NCBI RefSeq assembly: GCF_001676155.1
Contig: NZ_LZEW01000023.1
Location: 1 to 64,000 of the forward strand
From: Morganella psychrotolerans
Lineage (GTDB): Bacteria; Pseudomonadota; Gammaproteobacteria; Enterobacterales; Enterobacteriaceae
Direction of reading: 5' to 3'
Length of the DNA: 64,000 nucleotides
The notes under the pieces are model-generated. The model was not told the origin of the DNA. It worked only from the letters and a program-made list of their open reading frames with translations, and did not search any database. Below, piece by piece: positions 1 through 9,144 of the stretch (position 1 is its first letter; the number at the start of each line of letters is the position of its first letter). The position numbers were made by a program, and so were the translations under genes.

Positions 1-81
1 TTCTCCCTGTTACCGCCCGACTTGCATGTGTTAGGCCTGCCGCCAGCGTTCAATCTGAGCCATGATCAAACTCTTCAATTA
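1..81 (-). rRNA. rrs: 16S rRNA, 5' end only
   Basis: The reverse strand reads into the universally conserved 16S 5' end (AGAGTTTGATCATGGCTCAG) and continues with the GAACGCTGGCGGCAGGCCTAA segment. The mature 5' end should lie at about position 81. Only the first ~80 nt are present; the rest of the operon lies beyond the left edge. An rRNA operon directly downstream of clpB matches the E. coli rrnG position. Confidence 0.97.
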
Positions 82-220
82 AAAGTGTCTGATGCTCAAA
101 GAAATAAACTGTTTACTGCTGCTTCTTTCGAAGCTGCTGTTTTGGTCACTCTTCAAGACTTCTCAAAAATAATATTTTGCGATATGTCCTGTGAGTGCCC
201 ACACAGATTGTCTGATAAAT

Positions 221-232
221 TGTTAAAGAGCG
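221..232 (-). promoter_or_regulatory. rrn leader boxA antitermination site
   Basis: On the minus strand the sequence CGCTCTTTAACA is followed by the conserved leader text AATTTATCAGACAATCTGTG. This is the boxA element of enterobacterial rRNA leaders, which binds the Nus/SuhB antitermination complex. It lies about 140 nt upstream of the mature 16S 5' end. Confidence 0.85.
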
Positions 233-284
233 TTGCAAACATACGCTGCCGTTGCCGGTCTTCTGCGTTGTTGCGAGGCTGCGT

Positions 285-313
285 ATATTACGTTTTCAGC
301 CCCTTCGAGTCAA
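285..313 (-). promoter_or_regulatory. rrn P2 promoter
   Basis: Minus-strand -35 TTGACT (308-313), 17-bp spacer, -10 TAATAT (285-290). Its place about 110 bp downstream of P1 and upstream of boxA is the standard rrn P2 position. Confidence 0.8.
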
Positions 314-392
314 GCGTTGTTTTTCAACTTTTTCCGCTTTTCTCTACTGTCGGCGCGCTTGTCAGCGTGTTGTTCCGTGTCAGTGAGGGCGC

Positions 393-420
393 ATTATAGG
401 GAGTTTCTGTCTGACCGCAA
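393..420 (-). promoter_or_regulatory. rrn P1 promoter
   Basis: Minus-strand -10 TATAAT (393-398), 16-bp spacer and -35-like TTGCGG (415-420). The text around the -10, AACTCCCTATAATGCGCC, is that of E. coli rrn P1, including the GC-rich discriminator linked to stringent control. The AT-rich stretch upstream (about 425-470) could be an UP element; that is inference. Confidence 0.8.
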
Positions 421-503
421 GGGGTAATTTCAATTTTTTTTTCTGTTCGCTTAAAAATAAAACAAAAAACCGTACTCATGCTTATTTTAAAATCAAAATG
501 AAC

Positions 504-531
504 AAAAAAGGGGCGCTTTCGCGCCCCTTTT
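504..531 (-). terminator. Rho-independent terminator after clpB
   Basis: Perfect 11-bp stem (AAAAGGGGCGC / GCGCCCCTTTT) with a TTTC loop, followed on the minus strand by a run of T. It lies 22 bp beyond the clpB stop and insulates clpB from the rrn operon. Confidence 0.85.
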
Positions 532-553
532 CCGGGTTTATACTGCTTTATGT

Positions 554-3127
554 TTATTGTATCGCGGTTATCACACCATCAACTAAGTCCAGAGTGACTG
601 GTTTACCCGGAATCAATTTACCTGACAACATAGCCTGCGCCATCGGGTTTTCGATTTCCTGCTGGATAGCCCTTTTCAGAGGACGCGCCCCGTAAAGCGG
701 GTCAAATCCGGCATCAGCCAGTTTATCCAGTGCTCTTTCAGTAATCGTAGCCTGATAACCATGATCTTCCAGGCGTTTATACAACCGTTTGAGCTGGATC
801 TGCGCAATTGCATGGATCTGCTCTTTTGCCAGCGGATGGAATACCACCACATCATCAATACGATTGATGAACTCCGGTCTGAAGTGATGTGATACCACTT
901 CCATGACCGCACCTTTCATTGCATCGTAATTCAGTTCGCCAAAGTGCTCCTGAATACGATCAGAACCTAAGTTGGATGTCATAATCACAACGGTATTACG
1001 GAAATCAACAGTACGTCCCTGCCCGTCAGTCAGTCGTCCGTCATCCAGCACCTGTAATAAGATGTTGAAAACATCCGGATGCGCTTTTTCAACTTCATCG
1101 AGCAGGATCACAGAATAAGGACGGCGACGAACAGCTTCGGTCAGATAACCGCCCTCTTCATAACCGACATATCCCGGAGGCGCCCCGATAAGCCGTGCCA
1201 CAGAGTGTTTCTCCATAAACTCGGACATATCAATACGCACCATCGCGTCATCACTGTCGAACATGAAATCAGCCAGCGCTTTACATAACTCCGTTTTACC
1301 CACCCCTGTCGGCCCCAGGAACAGGAACGAACCAATCGGACGATTAGGATCTGATAACCCGGCACGGCTGCGGCGGATAGCATTTGATACGGCCTCAACC
1401 GCTTCATTCTGCCCAATCAGCCGGCTGTGCAGCATCTGCTCCATACGCAGCAGTTTCTCACGCTCACCTTCCAGCATGCGGGAGACAGGTATCCCGGTCC
1501 AGCGCGCCAGAATTTCTGCGATTTCCACATCCGTCACTTTGTTACGCAGCAACTTCATTTCTTTATCTTCAACTGAATTTGCTGCCGCCAGTTGTTTTTC
1601 CAGCTCCGGAATAGCGCCATACTGAAGTTCTGACATTTTGGTCAGATCCCCGTTACGGCGGGCTTGTTCCAGTGCTGTTTTTGCCTGTTCCAGTTCAGCT
1701 TTAATATTCTGAGTGCCGGAGAGTGTAGCTTTTTCCGCTTTCCACTCTTCTTCCAGAGACGCATATTCACGCTCTTTCTCTGACAACTCCTGCTCAAGCA
1801 TTTCCAGACGTTTTTTACTGGCATCATCAGACTCTTTTTTCAGTGCCTGCTGTTCCAGTTTTAACTGAATGATACGACGGTCAAGTCTGTCCAGGGATTC
1901 CGGTTTGGAGTCCATCTGCATACGCAGACTGGCGCCCGCCTCATCAATCAGGTCAATCGCTTTGTCCGGTAACATACGATCCGAAATATAACGGTGCGAT
2001 AATGTTGCCGCCGCAACTATTGCCGGATCCGTTATCTGCACATGGTGATGCAGTTCATAACGTTCTTTCAGACCACGCAGAATAGCGATGGTATCTTCAA
2101 CTGTCGGTTCCGCCACATAGACTTTCTGGAAACGGCGTTCTAATGCCGCATCCTTTTCTATATACTGACGATACTCATCCAGGGTAGTCGCACCCACACA
2201 GTGCAGTTCACCACGCGCCAGTGCCGGTTTTAACATATTCCCCGCATCCATGGCACCGTCCGCTTTACCGGCGCCGACCATGGTATGCAGTTCATCTATA
2301 AAGAGGATGACGTTACCTTCTTCTTTAGATAATTCATTCAGCACGGCTTTCAGGCGCTCTTCAAAATCCCCGCGGTATTTGGCACCCGCCAGTAACGCAC
2401 CGAGATCCAACGAAAGAACGCGTTTGTTTTTCAGTCCTTCCGGTACTTCGCCGTTGACGATACGCTGAGCCAGTCCTTCCACGATGGCGGTTTTACCGAC
2501 ACCCGGTTCCCCGATAAGCACAGGGTTGTTTTTAGTTCTGCGTTGCAATACCTGGATGGCACGGCGGATCTCTTCATCACGCCCGATAACCGGATCCAGT
2601 TTGCCGGACTCCGCACGTTCAGTTAAATCAATCGTATATTTTTTCAGGGCCTGACGCTGATCTTCCGCGCCCTGGTCATTTACATTTTCACCATTACGCA
2701 TAATGTCGATAGCCTTCTTCAATGTGTTTTTATTAATTCCGGCTGCTTTTAATATGTCAGCTAATGAGCTGTTACTCTCTAAAACAGCCTGAACAAAGAT
2801 TTCGGATGCGATATACGCATCATTTTGTTTCTGTGCTATTTGGTCACAGATATTCAGGTGACGAATTAAATCATTCGAGGGTTGCACATCGCCGTCGGCC
2901 CCCTGCACCTGCGGTAAACGATCTACAGCTTCATCAATCTTCTGATTCAGTTGCGCAATATTCGCCCCGGCAGATGCCAGTAACGGACGCACAGACCCGC
3001 CTTCCTGATGTAAAAAGGCTGACAGTAAATGAGCGGGCTCAATAAATTGATTGCTGTGCCCGACCGCAAGGGACTGAGCATCGGCGAGCGCTTGCTGGAA
3101 TTTATTCGTGAAACGATCCAAACGCAT
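554..3127 (-). CDS. clpB: ATP-dependent disaggregase ClpB
   Basis: Hexameric AAA+ chaperone that threads aggregated proteins through its pore together with DnaK/DnaJ/GrpE in the cytoplasm. Domains in order: N-terminal repeat domain (about 1-145), first AAA+ module with Walker A GEPGVGKT near 206, the ClpB-specific coiled-coil M domain (about 410-525), second AAA+ module with Walker A GPTGVGKT near 605, and the small C-terminal domain. At 857 aa it equals the E. coli length. The ATG at 3127 (MRLDRF) is preferred over an upstream ATG at 3139 because GGGAGG stands just in front of it. A sigma-32-like promoter lies upstream and a terminator downstream, so it is probably monocistronic. Confidence 0.97.
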   Translation of the reverse strand: MRLDRFTNKFQQALADAQSLAVGHSNQFIEPAHLLSAFLHQEGGSVRPLLASAGANIAQLNQKIDEAVDRLPQVQGADGDVQPSNDLIRHLNICDQIAQKQNDAYIASEIFVQAVLESNSSLADILKAAGINKNTLKKAIDIMRNGENVNDQGAEDQRQALKKYTIDLTERAESGKLDPVIGRDEEIRRAIQVLQRRTKNNPVLIGEPGVGKTAIVEGLAQRIVNGEVPEGLKNKRVLSLDLGALLAGAKYRGDFEERLKAVLNELSKEEGNVILFIDELHTMVGAGKADGAMDAGNMLKPALARGELHCVGATTLDEYRQYIEKDAALERRFQKVYVAEPTVEDTIAILRGLKERYELHHHVQITDPAIVAAATLSHRYISDRMLPDKAIDLIDEAGASLRMQMDSKPESLDRLDRRIIQLKLEQQALKKESDDASKKRLEMLEQELSEKEREYASLEEEWKAEKATLSGTQNIKAELEQAKTALEQARRNGDLTKMSELQYGAIPELEKQLAAANSVEDKEMKLLRNKVTDVEIAEILARWTGIPVSRMLEGEREKLLRMEQMLHSRLIGQNEAVEAVSNAIRRSRAGLSDPNRPIGSFLFLGPTGVGKTELCKALADFMFDSDDAMVRIDMSEFMEKHSVARLIGAPPGYVGYEEGGYLTEAVRRRPYSVILLDEVEKAHPDVFNILLQVLDDGRLTDGQGRTVDFRNTVVIMTSNLGSDRIQEHFGELNYDAMKGAVMEVVSHHFRPEFINRIDDVVVFHPLAKEQIHAIAQIQLKRLYKRLEDHGYQATITERALDKLADAGFDPLYGARPLKRAIQQEIENPMAQAMLSGKLIPGKPVTLDLVDGVITAIQ

Positions 3128-3166
3128 AACACCTCCCAAAAATGGCTTTGAATTTTCGCTAAGTAC

Positions 3167-3195
3167 TAAATGAGGACTTTTGTCAAATATTCAAG
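3167..3195 (-). promoter_or_regulatory. Sigma-32 heat-shock promoter of clpB
   Basis: Minus strand carries CTTGAA (3190-3195), a 14-bp spacer and CCTCATTTA (3167-3175), close to the sigma-32 consensus CTTGAAA / CCCATNT and near-identical to the E. coli clpB promoter as I recall it. It starts about 40 bp upstream of the clpB ATG, in the gap after pgeF. Confidence 0.75.
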
Positions 3196-3239
3196 CCGGT
3201 TTTCGAAAAAATAGTAAATATTATGTGTAATCTGAAACG

Positions 3240-4007
3240 TTATGACTGATAACTGATAACTGATGACTGATGAGGCTGGGTAATCCAGATAAAAGACGCC
3301 ATTCGTCCGGTGCGGGCATCACGGCGGTAAGAGAAAAAACGCGCCGGGTCACTGACAGTACATTCAGTGCCGCCGTAAATAGCTGTCACGCCCTGTTGTT
3401 CAAGACGCTGACGGGCAAGCCCGTAAATATCCGCGAGGTATTTATCACCACGGGGAATAAAAGCAGAAGCAGCCTGCGGAGAGTGCGCGATAAATGCCTC
3501 ACGCACTTCAGCACCCACTTCAAACCGCTGCGGACCGATAGCCGGTCCCAGCCACGCCATAATCTCTGATGGCGCGGCAGAAAAACAGGCGAGCGTGCTT
3601 TCCAGCACACCCTCACACAAACCACGCCAGCCGGCATGCGCACCGGCAACTTCGCGCCCGTCACGGGCACAAAACAGTACCGGCAGGCAATCAGCTGTCA
3701 TAATGGCACACACCTTGCCCGGCGTACGGGTATACACCGCATCTGCTTCAGGCCCGGGCGGTGTGGTGTTATCTAATACCGCAACCGCTGTGCCGTGAAC
3801 CTGATTAAGCCAGAACGGCGTATCAGGAAACCCGGCGGACATCGCCAGGATCTCCCGGTTACGGGCAACATCTGCGGGCGAATCACCGACATGCAACCCC
3901 AGGTTTAAGCTGTCAAACGGTGGCTGACTGACACCGCCCCGCCGTAATGTGCTGCATGCGGCAACCTGTGAAGGTACCGGCCATTCAGGGGTGAGCAGTG
4001 TGGTCAT
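3240..4007 (-). CDS. pgeF: Peptidoglycan editing factor PgeF (YfiH family)
   Basis: Member of the YfiH / multicopper polyphenol oxidoreductase family. The E. coli protein is reported to remove wrongly incorporated amino acids (L-Ser for L-Ala) from peptidoglycan precursors; older annotations say laccase. Family signatures visible: TADCLPVLF, AGAHAGWRGLCEGVLE with conserved His residues, and FFSYRRDARTGRMASFIW near the C-terminus. At 255 aa it is about 12 longer than E. coli YfiH; the extra tail (THQSSVISYQS-like) is encoded by a 7-bp tandem repeat. It starts 9 bp after the rluD stop, forming a rluD-pgeF operon as in E. coli. Confidence 0.93.
   Translation of the reverse strand: MTTLLTPEWPVPSQVAACSTLRRGGVSQPPFDSLNLGLHVGDSPADVARNREILAMSAGFPDTPFWLNQVHGTAVAVLDNTTPPGPEADAVYTRTPGKVCAIMTADCLPVLFCARDGREVAGAHAGWRGLCEGVLESTLACFSAAPSEIMAWLGPAIGPQRFEVGAEVREAFIAHSPQAASAFIPRGDKYLADIYGLARQRLEQQGVTAIYGGTECTVSDPARFFSYRRDARTGRMASFIWITQPHQSSVISYQS
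3245..3272. repeat. Four-copy 7-bp tandem repeat at the pgeF 3' end
   Basis: Plus-strand units ACTGATA, ACTGATA, ACTGATG, ACTGATG lie head to tail. They encode the last residues of PgeF just before its TAA stop. A change in copy number would alter the reading frame of the C-terminal tail. Confidence 0.85.
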
Positions 4008-4016
4008 TGTGACTCC

Positions 4017-4994
4017 TTACCAGTCCATATCATCCTGATGGGCTTGTGCGTCAGCTTTCAGAACGGCAATAAGCTTCACCATATCATCAGGGATAGGCGC
4101 ATGCCACTCCATCTGAATACCGGAAATCGGGTGATAGAGGCGCAGCATTGTTGCATGCAGTGCCTGGCGGTCAAACTCACGCATCTCATCACGGAATTCA
4201 TCACTTGCGCCTTTCAGAGGACGAGGACGCCCGCCGTACAGCTGATCGCCCACCAGCGGATGATTAATATACGCCATATGTACGCGGATCTGGTGGGTAC
4301 GCCCGGTTTCCAGACGCAGACGCAGACGGGTATGAGCACGGAAGTGCTCCATTACACGGTAATGCGTCACAGCCGGTTTACCCATCGGGTTTACTGCCAT
4401 GTGAGTACGTTTTGTGGAGTGACGCGAGATAGGCTCTTCCACTTTGCCGCCGGCGGTCATGCGCCCGGTTGCCACCGCTTCATATTCACGGGTGATTTCC
4501 CGTAACTGAAGTGATTCCACCAGACGGGTCTGTGCCGGAACTGTTTTTGCCACAACCATAAGGCCGGTGGTGTCTTTATCCAGACGGTGAACAATACCCG
4601 CACGCGGAACATCCGCAATTGCCGGATAGTGATACAGCAGTGCATTCAGGACGGTGCCGTCCGGATTGCCCGCGCCCGGATGGACGACAAAGCCGCGTGG
4701 CTTATTGATAACCAGGATGTCATCATCTTCATAAACGATGGTCAGAGGCAGGTCCTGCGGCAGGAAACGGACATCTTCCTCGATCAGCGCATCAATACTG
4801 ACTTGCTCTCTGCCCAGCATTTTTTCTTTCGGTTTATTGACAAGACGCCCGTTAACCTGAACTCTGTTATCTAAAATCCACTCTTTTATGCGTGAACGTG
4901 AATAGTCAGGGAACAATTCCGCTAAAGCCTGATCTAAACGCTGACCGAGCTGAGAATCATCAATAGTTGCGGTAAGTTGTATTTCTTGAGCCAT
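4017..4994 (-). CDS. rluD: 23S rRNA pseudouridine(1911/1915/1917) synthase RluD
   Basis: Isomerises three uridines in helix 69 of 23S rRNA, at the subunit interface. The 325-aa protein has an N-terminal S4 RNA-binding domain (about 18-80) and an RluA-type catalytic domain with HRLDKDTTGL, whose Asp139 is the expected nucleophile. RLRLETGRTHQIRVH is the second family motif. Length matches E. coli (326). It lies upstream of pgeF in the same operon and is divergent from bamD, the E. coli arrangement. Confidence 0.97.
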   Translation of the reverse strand: MAQEIQLTATIDDSQLGQRLDQALAELFPDYSRSRIKEWILDNRVQVNGRLVNKPKEKMLGREQVSIDALIEEDVRFLPQDLPLTIVYEDDDILVINKPRGFVVHPGAGNPDGTVLNALLYHYPAIADVPRAGIVHRLDKDTTGLMVVAKTVPAQTRLVESLQLREITREYEAVATGRMTAGGKVEEPISRHSTKRTHMAVNPMGKPAVTHYRVMEHFRAHTRLRLRLETGRTHQIRVHMAYINHPLVGDQLYGGRPRPLKGASDEFRDEMREFDRQALHATMLRLYHPISGIQMEWHAPIPDDMVKLIAVLKADAQAHQDDMDW

Positions 4995-5132
4995 ATTTGT
5001 CTCTGTATCTGAAAGTTATATTTTGAACGGCAAGACCGTTTCATTTAAACTATGTGCTATTGTATCGCGATCGCTACCGGGAGCGACAACGGAGTGCTCC
5101 CTAAAAAATATTCAGAGGATAATCAACACGTG

Positions 5133-5867
5133 ATGATACGTATGAAATATCTCGTGGCTGCAGCCACGCTAAGCCTCATGTTGTCCGGCTGTTCCGGTAA
5201 CAAGGAAATTCTCCCGGATGCATCCCCGTCAGAGCTTTACGCTGTCGGTCAGGAGAAATTACAGGACGGTAACTATAAAGGGGCAATCACGCAGCTTGAG
5301 ACCCTCGATAACCGTTTTCCTTTCGGCCCGTATTCGCAGCAGGTTCAGCTTGATCTGATTTACGCCTACTACAAAGCCGGCGATTTACAGATGGCACTGG
5401 CCTCGATTGACCGCTTCATGCGCCTGAACCCGACACACCCGAACATCGATTATGTCCTGTACATGCGCGGTCTGACCGCACAGGCACTGGATGATAACAT
5501 GCTACAGAGTTTCTTTGGTATCGATCGTGCAGACCGTGACCCGCAAAACGCACGCGTGGCATTCCAGGATTTCAGTCAGTTACTGCGTTATTACCCGAAC
5601 AGTATCTACTCAACAGACACAACAAAACGTCTGGTTTTCCTGAAAGACCGCCTGGCTGCCTTTGAACTGGCCGTTGCGAAATTCTACACGAAACGCGGGG
5701 CATATGTCGCGGTGATTAATCGTGTTGAGTTAATGCTGCGCGATTATCCGGATACGATGGCAACACGTCAGGCATTGCCGTTGATGGAAAAAGCCTATAA
5801 AGAGCTAGGGTTAACGACAGAAGCCGGAAAAGTGGCGCAGTTAATTGCTGCTAACCCGAAAAGCTGA
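5133..5867 (+). CDS. bamD: Outer-membrane assembly lipoprotein BamD
   Basis: Essential periplasm-facing lipoprotein of the BAM complex that inserts beta-barrel proteins together with BamA. The lipobox LSGC places the lipidated cysteine at residue 20. Tetratricopeptide repeats fill the rest ([20 protein letters not shown] and similar). The 244-aa product from ATG 5133 ([13 protein letters not shown]) aligns with E. coli BamD; a GTG immediately in front (5130) and an in-frame ATG at 5052 are less likely, the latter adding 27 aa ahead of the signal peptide. AGAGGA at 5114-5119 is the probable ribosome-binding site. A terminator follows. Confidence 0.96.
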   Translation: MIRMKYLVAAATLSLMLSGCSGNKEILPDASPSELYAVGQEKLQDGNYKGAITQLETLDNRFPFGPYSQQVQLDLIYAYYKAGDLQMALASIDRFMRLNPTHPNIDYVLYMRGLTAQALDDNMLQSFFGIDRADRDPQNARVAFQDFSQLLRYYPNSIYSTDTTKRLVFLKDRLAAFELAVAKFYTKRGAYVAVINRVELMLRDYPDTMATRQALPLMEKAYKELGLTTEAGKVAQLIAANPKS

Positions 5868-5888
5868 GTTCGTTCTACTCATCAGAAG

Positions 5889-5913
5889 CCACCGGCCTGC
5901 CGGTGGTTTTTTT
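5889..5913 (+). terminator. Rho-independent terminator after bamD
   Basis: 8-bp GC-rich stem CCACCGGC / GCCGGTGG with a CT loop, followed by seven T. It begins 21 bp after the bamD stop. Confidence 0.9.
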
Positions 5914-6182
5914 ATGTCCGGTAATTGCCCTGTGTCAGCGCTGCGCCCATAAAAAATGGCTGTCCGTTTTCTTTTTGCAAGAATACGCGATCAGCCAACT
6001 TATCAAGCATGCACCATTCCCCGCATTGCCGCAAGTTGTATCATCCGGATTTTCAATCCGAATCACAAAAATATAACGTCTTGAAACAACTAAAAAATAA
6101 TAGTGACGGCGATCAATTTTTTCTTGTTACCATCCACGTACTCTGTAGTTCAACAAGACGGATGTAACAAAGAGAGGTCACT
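5914..6182. other. Intergenic stretch between bamD terminator and raiA
   Basis: No convincing ORF. It becomes AT-rich toward raiA. A small hairpin, GGATTTTCAATCC, lies near 6050-6065 and the raiA ribosome-binding site AGAGG at 6172-6176. A raiA promoter must lie here, but I could not single out good -35/-10 hexamers. Confidence 0.5.
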
Positions 6183-6527
6183 ATGAATGTGAATATCACC
6201 AGCAAACAAATGGAGATCACCCAAGCAATTCGGGATCATGTTGAAAGCCGTCTGGATAAGCTGAATAAATGGCAGGTTCCTTTAGTCAATCCGCATATTA
6301 TCCTGGCGAAAGATCCGCAGGGTTTTGTGGTTGATGCCACTATCAGCACACCGAATGGAAATTTAGTTGCCAGTGCAAAGCATGCTGATATGTATGCCGC
6401 CATCAATGACCTGTTGGCAAAACTGGAACGGCAACTGAATAAAGCGCAGCACAAAGGCGAAGCCCGCCGTGCTGACAACAGCGTCAAAGAAGCGGACTTC
6501 GAATCTGACGCGGAACCAACAGAATAA
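6183..6527 (+). CDS. raiA: Ribosome-associated inhibitor RaiA (YfiA / pY)
   Basis: Stationary-phase and cold-shock factor that binds the 30S A/P sites, blocks tRNA binding and counteracts 100S dimer formation. The 114-aa sequence ([13 protein letters not shown]..., [23 protein letters not shown]) is colinear with E. coli RaiA (113 aa), including the short acidic tail typical of the short-form HPF/RaiA group. The start has AGAGG 6-10 nt upstream. A strong terminator follows, so the gene is monocistronic. Confidence 0.95.
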   Translation: MNVNITSKQMEITQAIRDHVESRLDKLNKWQVPLVNPHIILAKDPQGFVVDATISTPNGNLVASAKHADMYAAINDLLAKLERQLNKAQHKGEARRADNSVKEADFESDAEPTE

Positions 6528-6556
6528 AAAATATAATACGTTTAGTTTTGTCTCTG

Positions 6557-6581
6557 CGCGCCCTCCGGGCGCGTTTTTTTT
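6557..6581 (+). terminator. Rho-independent terminator after raiA
   Basis: Stem CGCGCCC / GGGCGCG with a TCC loop followed by eight T. It separates raiA from the pheL promoter, whose TTGACA begins three bases later. Confidence 0.92.
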
Positions 6582-6583
6582 AG

Positions 6584-6612
6584 TTGACACCCGGGCGCAC
6601 ATCGGGTTAATT
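6584..6612 (+). promoter_or_regulatory. Promoter of the pheL-pheA transcript
   Basis: Consensus -35 TTGACA (6584-6589), 17-bp spacer, -10-like TTAATT (6607-6612). It ends 38 bp before the leader-peptide ATG. Confidence 0.65.
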
Positions 6613-6650
6613 GATTAACATCTCCTGACACAACGGATAAACCACTGACC

Positions 6651-6698
6651 ATGATCCTGCGTAACTGTTTCTTCCTTTTCTTTTTTAACTTCTGCTGA
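6651..6698 (+). CDS. pheL: pheA leader peptide
   Basis: A 15-codon ORF encoding MILRNCFFLFFFNFC, with six Phe codons in the last nine residues. Ribosome stalling at these codons under Phe-tRNA shortage should favour the antiterminator and let transcription enter pheA. E. coli PheL has the same length and Phe-richness but a different sequence. A T-tailed attenuator hairpin follows at 6746-6768, just upstream of pheA. Too short for routine gene calling; identified from position and composition. Confidence 0.88.
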   Translation: MILRNCFFLFFFNFC

Positions 6699-6745
6699 CG
6701 AGGCTTTTTGTCGTTCGGGAAAGAAAACGAAGACGCACACAAAAG

Positions 6746-6768
6746 CCTCCCTCCGCGGAGGTTTTTTT
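6746..6768 (+). terminator. pheA attenuator
   Basis: Terminator-like hairpin CCTCC / GGAGG followed by seven T, 48 bp after the pheL stop and 33 bp before the pheA ATG. With pheL this forms a classic transcription attenuator responsive to charged tRNA-Phe. Confidence 0.85.
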
Positions 6769-6800
6769 ATCGCCGGAAAGTCAGTTTCTGAGGACAGAAT

Positions 6801-7952
6801 ATGAATGACCTTTTAGCCATACGGGAACACATTAGCCAGTTAGATGCGCAATTATTGGATTTGCTGGCAAAACGCCGTCAGCTCGCCGTCGCTGTTGCAC
6901 AGACAAAATTGCAGGACAACCGTCCTATCCGCGATAAAAATCGCGAACGCGAGCTGCTGGATGTGCTTATCCGCCGGGGAAAGACCGCCGGACTGGACGG
7001 ATTTTATATCACCCGCCTGTTCCAGCTGATTATTGAAGACTCGGTTTTAACCCAGCAGGCGATTTTACAAAAACACCTGAACCAGACACCGGATAACAGT
7101 GCGCGGATAGCCTTCTTAGGCCCGAAAGGCTCCTATTCACATGTGGCTGCGCGCCAGTACGCTGCCCGTCACTTTGATCATATGACTGAGTGCAGTTGCC
7201 GGAAATTCCGCGATATCTTTGAATTAATCGAGAGCGGGCAAGCCGATTACGGCATGCTGCCGCTTGAAAATACCAGTTCCGGTGCGATTAATGACGTCTA
7301 TGATTTACTGCAAACCACCCCGCTGTCGATAGTCGGGGAACTGCGTCTGCCGGTAAATCACGGATTACTGACCCGTCCGGGAACTAATATCACAGCAATT
7401 ACGACCGTTTACAGCCACCCACAGCCTTTCGAGCAGTGCAGCCAGTATCTGAACCAGTTTCCGCAGTGGAAAATTGAATATTGTGAAAGTACCGCAGCGG
7501 CCATGGAAAAGGTAGCGGCGCTGGATAGTCCGGATGTTGCGGCACTCGGCAGTGAAGCCGGTGGCGTACTGTATGGTTTGCAGGCTATCGCCCATAATCT
7601 GGCAAACCAGCAGACCAATATGACGCGCTTTATTGTGATAGCCCGCCACCCTATTGATGTCGCCGAACAGGTTCCGGCAAAAACCACACTGCTGATGGCG
7701 ACCGGACAGCAGGCCGGTGCGCTGGTTGATGCACTGATTATCCTCAAAGAACACAATATTGTGATGAGTAAACTGGAGTCCCGTCCTATCAACGGTACGC
7801 CGTGGGAAGAGATGTTTTATATTGATGTTCATGCCAACCTGCGTTCTGTCGGTATGCAAAAAGCACTGAAAGCATTACAGGCTATCACCCGTTCTGTCAA
7901 AGTGCTCGGCAGCTATCCCGGTGAGCATGTACCTCCCGCATTAATCGACTGA
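6801..7952 (+). CDS. pheA: Bifunctional chorismate mutase / prephenate dehydratase (P-protein)
   Basis: Converts chorismate to prephenate and then phenylpyruvate, committing carbon to phenylalanine. N-terminal AroQ-type chorismate mutase (about 1-90; [19 protein letters not shown]), central prephenate dehydratase domain beginning [15 protein letters not shown], and C-terminal ACT domain with the ESRP motif for feedback inhibition by Phe. The 383-aa length is close to E. coli PheA (386). Preceded by leader peptide and attenuator. Confidence 0.97.
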   Translation: MNDLLAIREHISQLDAQLLDLLAKRRQLAVAVAQTKLQDNRPIRDKNRERELLDVLIRRGKTAGLDGFYITRLFQLIIEDSVLTQQAILQKHLNQTPDNSARIAFLGPKGSYSHVAARQYAARHFDHMTECSCRKFRDIFELIESGQADYGMLPLENTSSGAINDVYDLLQTTPLSIVGELRLPVNHGLLTRPGTNITAITTVYSHPQPFEQCSQYLNQFPQWKIEYCESTAAAMEKVAALDSPDVAALGSEAGGVLYGLQAIAHNLANQQTNMTRFIVIARHPIDVAEQVPAKTTLLMATGQQAGALVDALIILKEHNIVMSKLESRPINGTPWEEMFYIDVHANLRSVGMQKALKALQAITRSVKVLGSYPGEHVPPALID

Positions 7953-7962
7953 CTGATTATTA

Positions 7963-7986
7963 CTGCGCAGGACAGCTCCTGCGCAG
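7963..7986 (+). terminator. Strong hairpin after pheA
   Basis: Perfect 10-bp stem CTGCGCAGGA / TCCTGCGCAG with a CAGC loop, 10 bp after the pheA stop. The T-tract is poor, so this may be an mRNA 3' end-stabilising hairpin or a weak terminator. Confidence 0.5.
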
Positions 7987-8009
7987 CTTCAAACCAGCGG
8001 GCTTCACGC

Positions 8010-8037
8010 CGCCAGTTTGAATGAATAAGGGTATATC
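8010..8037 (-). repeat. Truncated ERIC-like repeat end
   Basis: The terminal segment CAGTTTGAATGAATAAGGGTATA shared by the other copies is present, but the rest of the element is not. It sits in the leader of epmA, 65 bp before its start. Confidence 0.7.
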
Positions 8038-8101
8038 CATTTGTCACCACCAGAGGTTGCGGGTAAACTGCACCCTTTATTTTTATTCGGAGTTCTCCGG
8101 C

Positions 8102-9079
8102 ATGAGTGATATTGCGGGCTGGCAGCCGACTGCCCCGATAGCCAATCTATTAAAACGCGCAAAAATTGTTAATGAAATCAGACATTTTTTTGCAGACAGA
8201 GGTGTGTTAGAAGTCGAAACGCCGACCATGAGCCAGGCGACCGTCACCGATGTCCATCTGCGTGCTTTTGAAACACAGTTTGTCGGCCCGGGAGCCGCAC
8301 AGGGATTAACTCTTTATCTGATGACCAGCCCTGAGTACCACATGAAGCGGTTGCTGGCAGCGGGAAGCGGCCCTATTTATCAGATGGCGCGCAGTTATCG
8401 TAATGAGGAAGCCGGACGCTATCACAATCCGGAATTTACCCTGCTTGAATGGTATCGCCCGCATTATGATATGTACCGTCTTATAAATGAGGTTGATGAT
8501 TTACTTCAGCAAATTTTAGAGTGTGAAAGTGCTGAATCGTTATCCTATCAGCAGGCTTTCCTGCGCTATCTGGATATTGATCCGCTGACAGCCGAAAAAG
8601 AAAAACTGCGTGAAGTCGCGGCAAAGCTGGATGTCAGCAATATCGCCGATACGGAAGAGGATCGCGATATCCTGCTGCAACTGCTGTTTATGGTGGGCGT
8701 GGAGCCACATATCGGGCTGGAAAAACCGACCTTTGTTTATCACTTCCCGGCAAGCCAGGCGTCTCTGGCGGAGATCAGTTCTGAAGATCACCGCGTTGCC
8801 GAACGCTTTGAGGTGTATTACAAAGGTGTCGAACTGGCGAATGGTTTCCGTGAACTGACCGATGCCACCGAACAACGCCAGCGCTTTGAGCGGGATAACC
8901 GTAAACGGGCAAGTCTCGGTCTTCCCGAGCAGCCGATTGATGAAAATCTGCTGGCCGCCCTTGAGCATGGTTTCCCTGAATGTGCCGGTGTCGCACTCGG
9001 CGTCGACCGTCTGATTATGCTGGCACTGGGTGCTGAGCGTATCAGTGATGTGATTGCGTTTCCGGTTGATCGCGCTTAG
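8102..9079 (+). CDS. epmA: Elongation factor P--(R)-beta-lysine ligase EpmA
   Basis: Class II lysyl-tRNA synthetase paralogue (GenX/PoxA/YjeA) that attaches beta-lysine to EF-P, needed for efficient translation of polyproline stretches. The 325-aa protein lacks the anticodon-binding domain. Class II motifs are visible: [36 protein letters not shown]-like motif 2, and [15 protein letters not shown] motif 3. ATG 8102 (MSDIAGWQ) matches the E. coli start; an in-frame ATG at 8021 lies inside the repeat and is unlikely. In E. coli epmA is beside frdABCD, so its place between pheA and tyrA is a rearrangement. Confidence 0.95.
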   Translation: MSDIAGWQPTAPIANLLKRAKIVNEIRHFFADRGVLEVETPTMSQATVTDVHLRAFETQFVGPGAAQGLTLYLMTSPEYHMKRLLAAGSGPIYQMARSYRNEEAGRYHNPEFTLLEWYRPHYDMYRLINEVDDLLQQILECESAESLSYQQAFLRYLDIDPLTAEKEKLREVAAKLDVSNIADTEEDRDILLQLLFMVGVEPHIGLEKPTFVYHFPASQASLAEISSEDHRVAERFEVYYKGVELANGFRELTDATEQRQRFERDNRKRASLGLPEQPIDENLLAALEHGFPECAGVALGVDRLIMLALGAERISDVIAFPVDRA

Positions 9080-9100
9080 TTAACACTTCAGCAAAAAGCA

Positions 9101-9130
9101 AAAAAGCGGATGATATCATCCGCTTTTTTA
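9101..9130. terminator. Bidirectional terminator between epmA and tyrA
   Basis: A perfect 28-bp palindrome (AAAAAGCGGATGAT / ATCATCCGCTTTTT) with A and T tracts on its flanks ends both convergent transcripts. Confidence 0.92.
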
Positions 9131-9144
9131 TTCCTTCCCGTCTA

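Noticed and set aside
22-399. 125-aa plus-strand ORF at the left edge
   Set aside because: It lies over the 16S 5' end and rrn leader and promoters on the other strand; no protein features.
5925-6167. 80-aa plus-strand ORF between bamD and raiA
   Set aside because: No Shine-Dalgarno, low-complexity mixed composition, no recognisable domain; lies right after a terminator.
8021-8101. 27-aa N-terminal extension of epmA
   Set aside because: It begins inside the truncated repeat and has no counterpart in EpmA; ATG 8102 fits the family.
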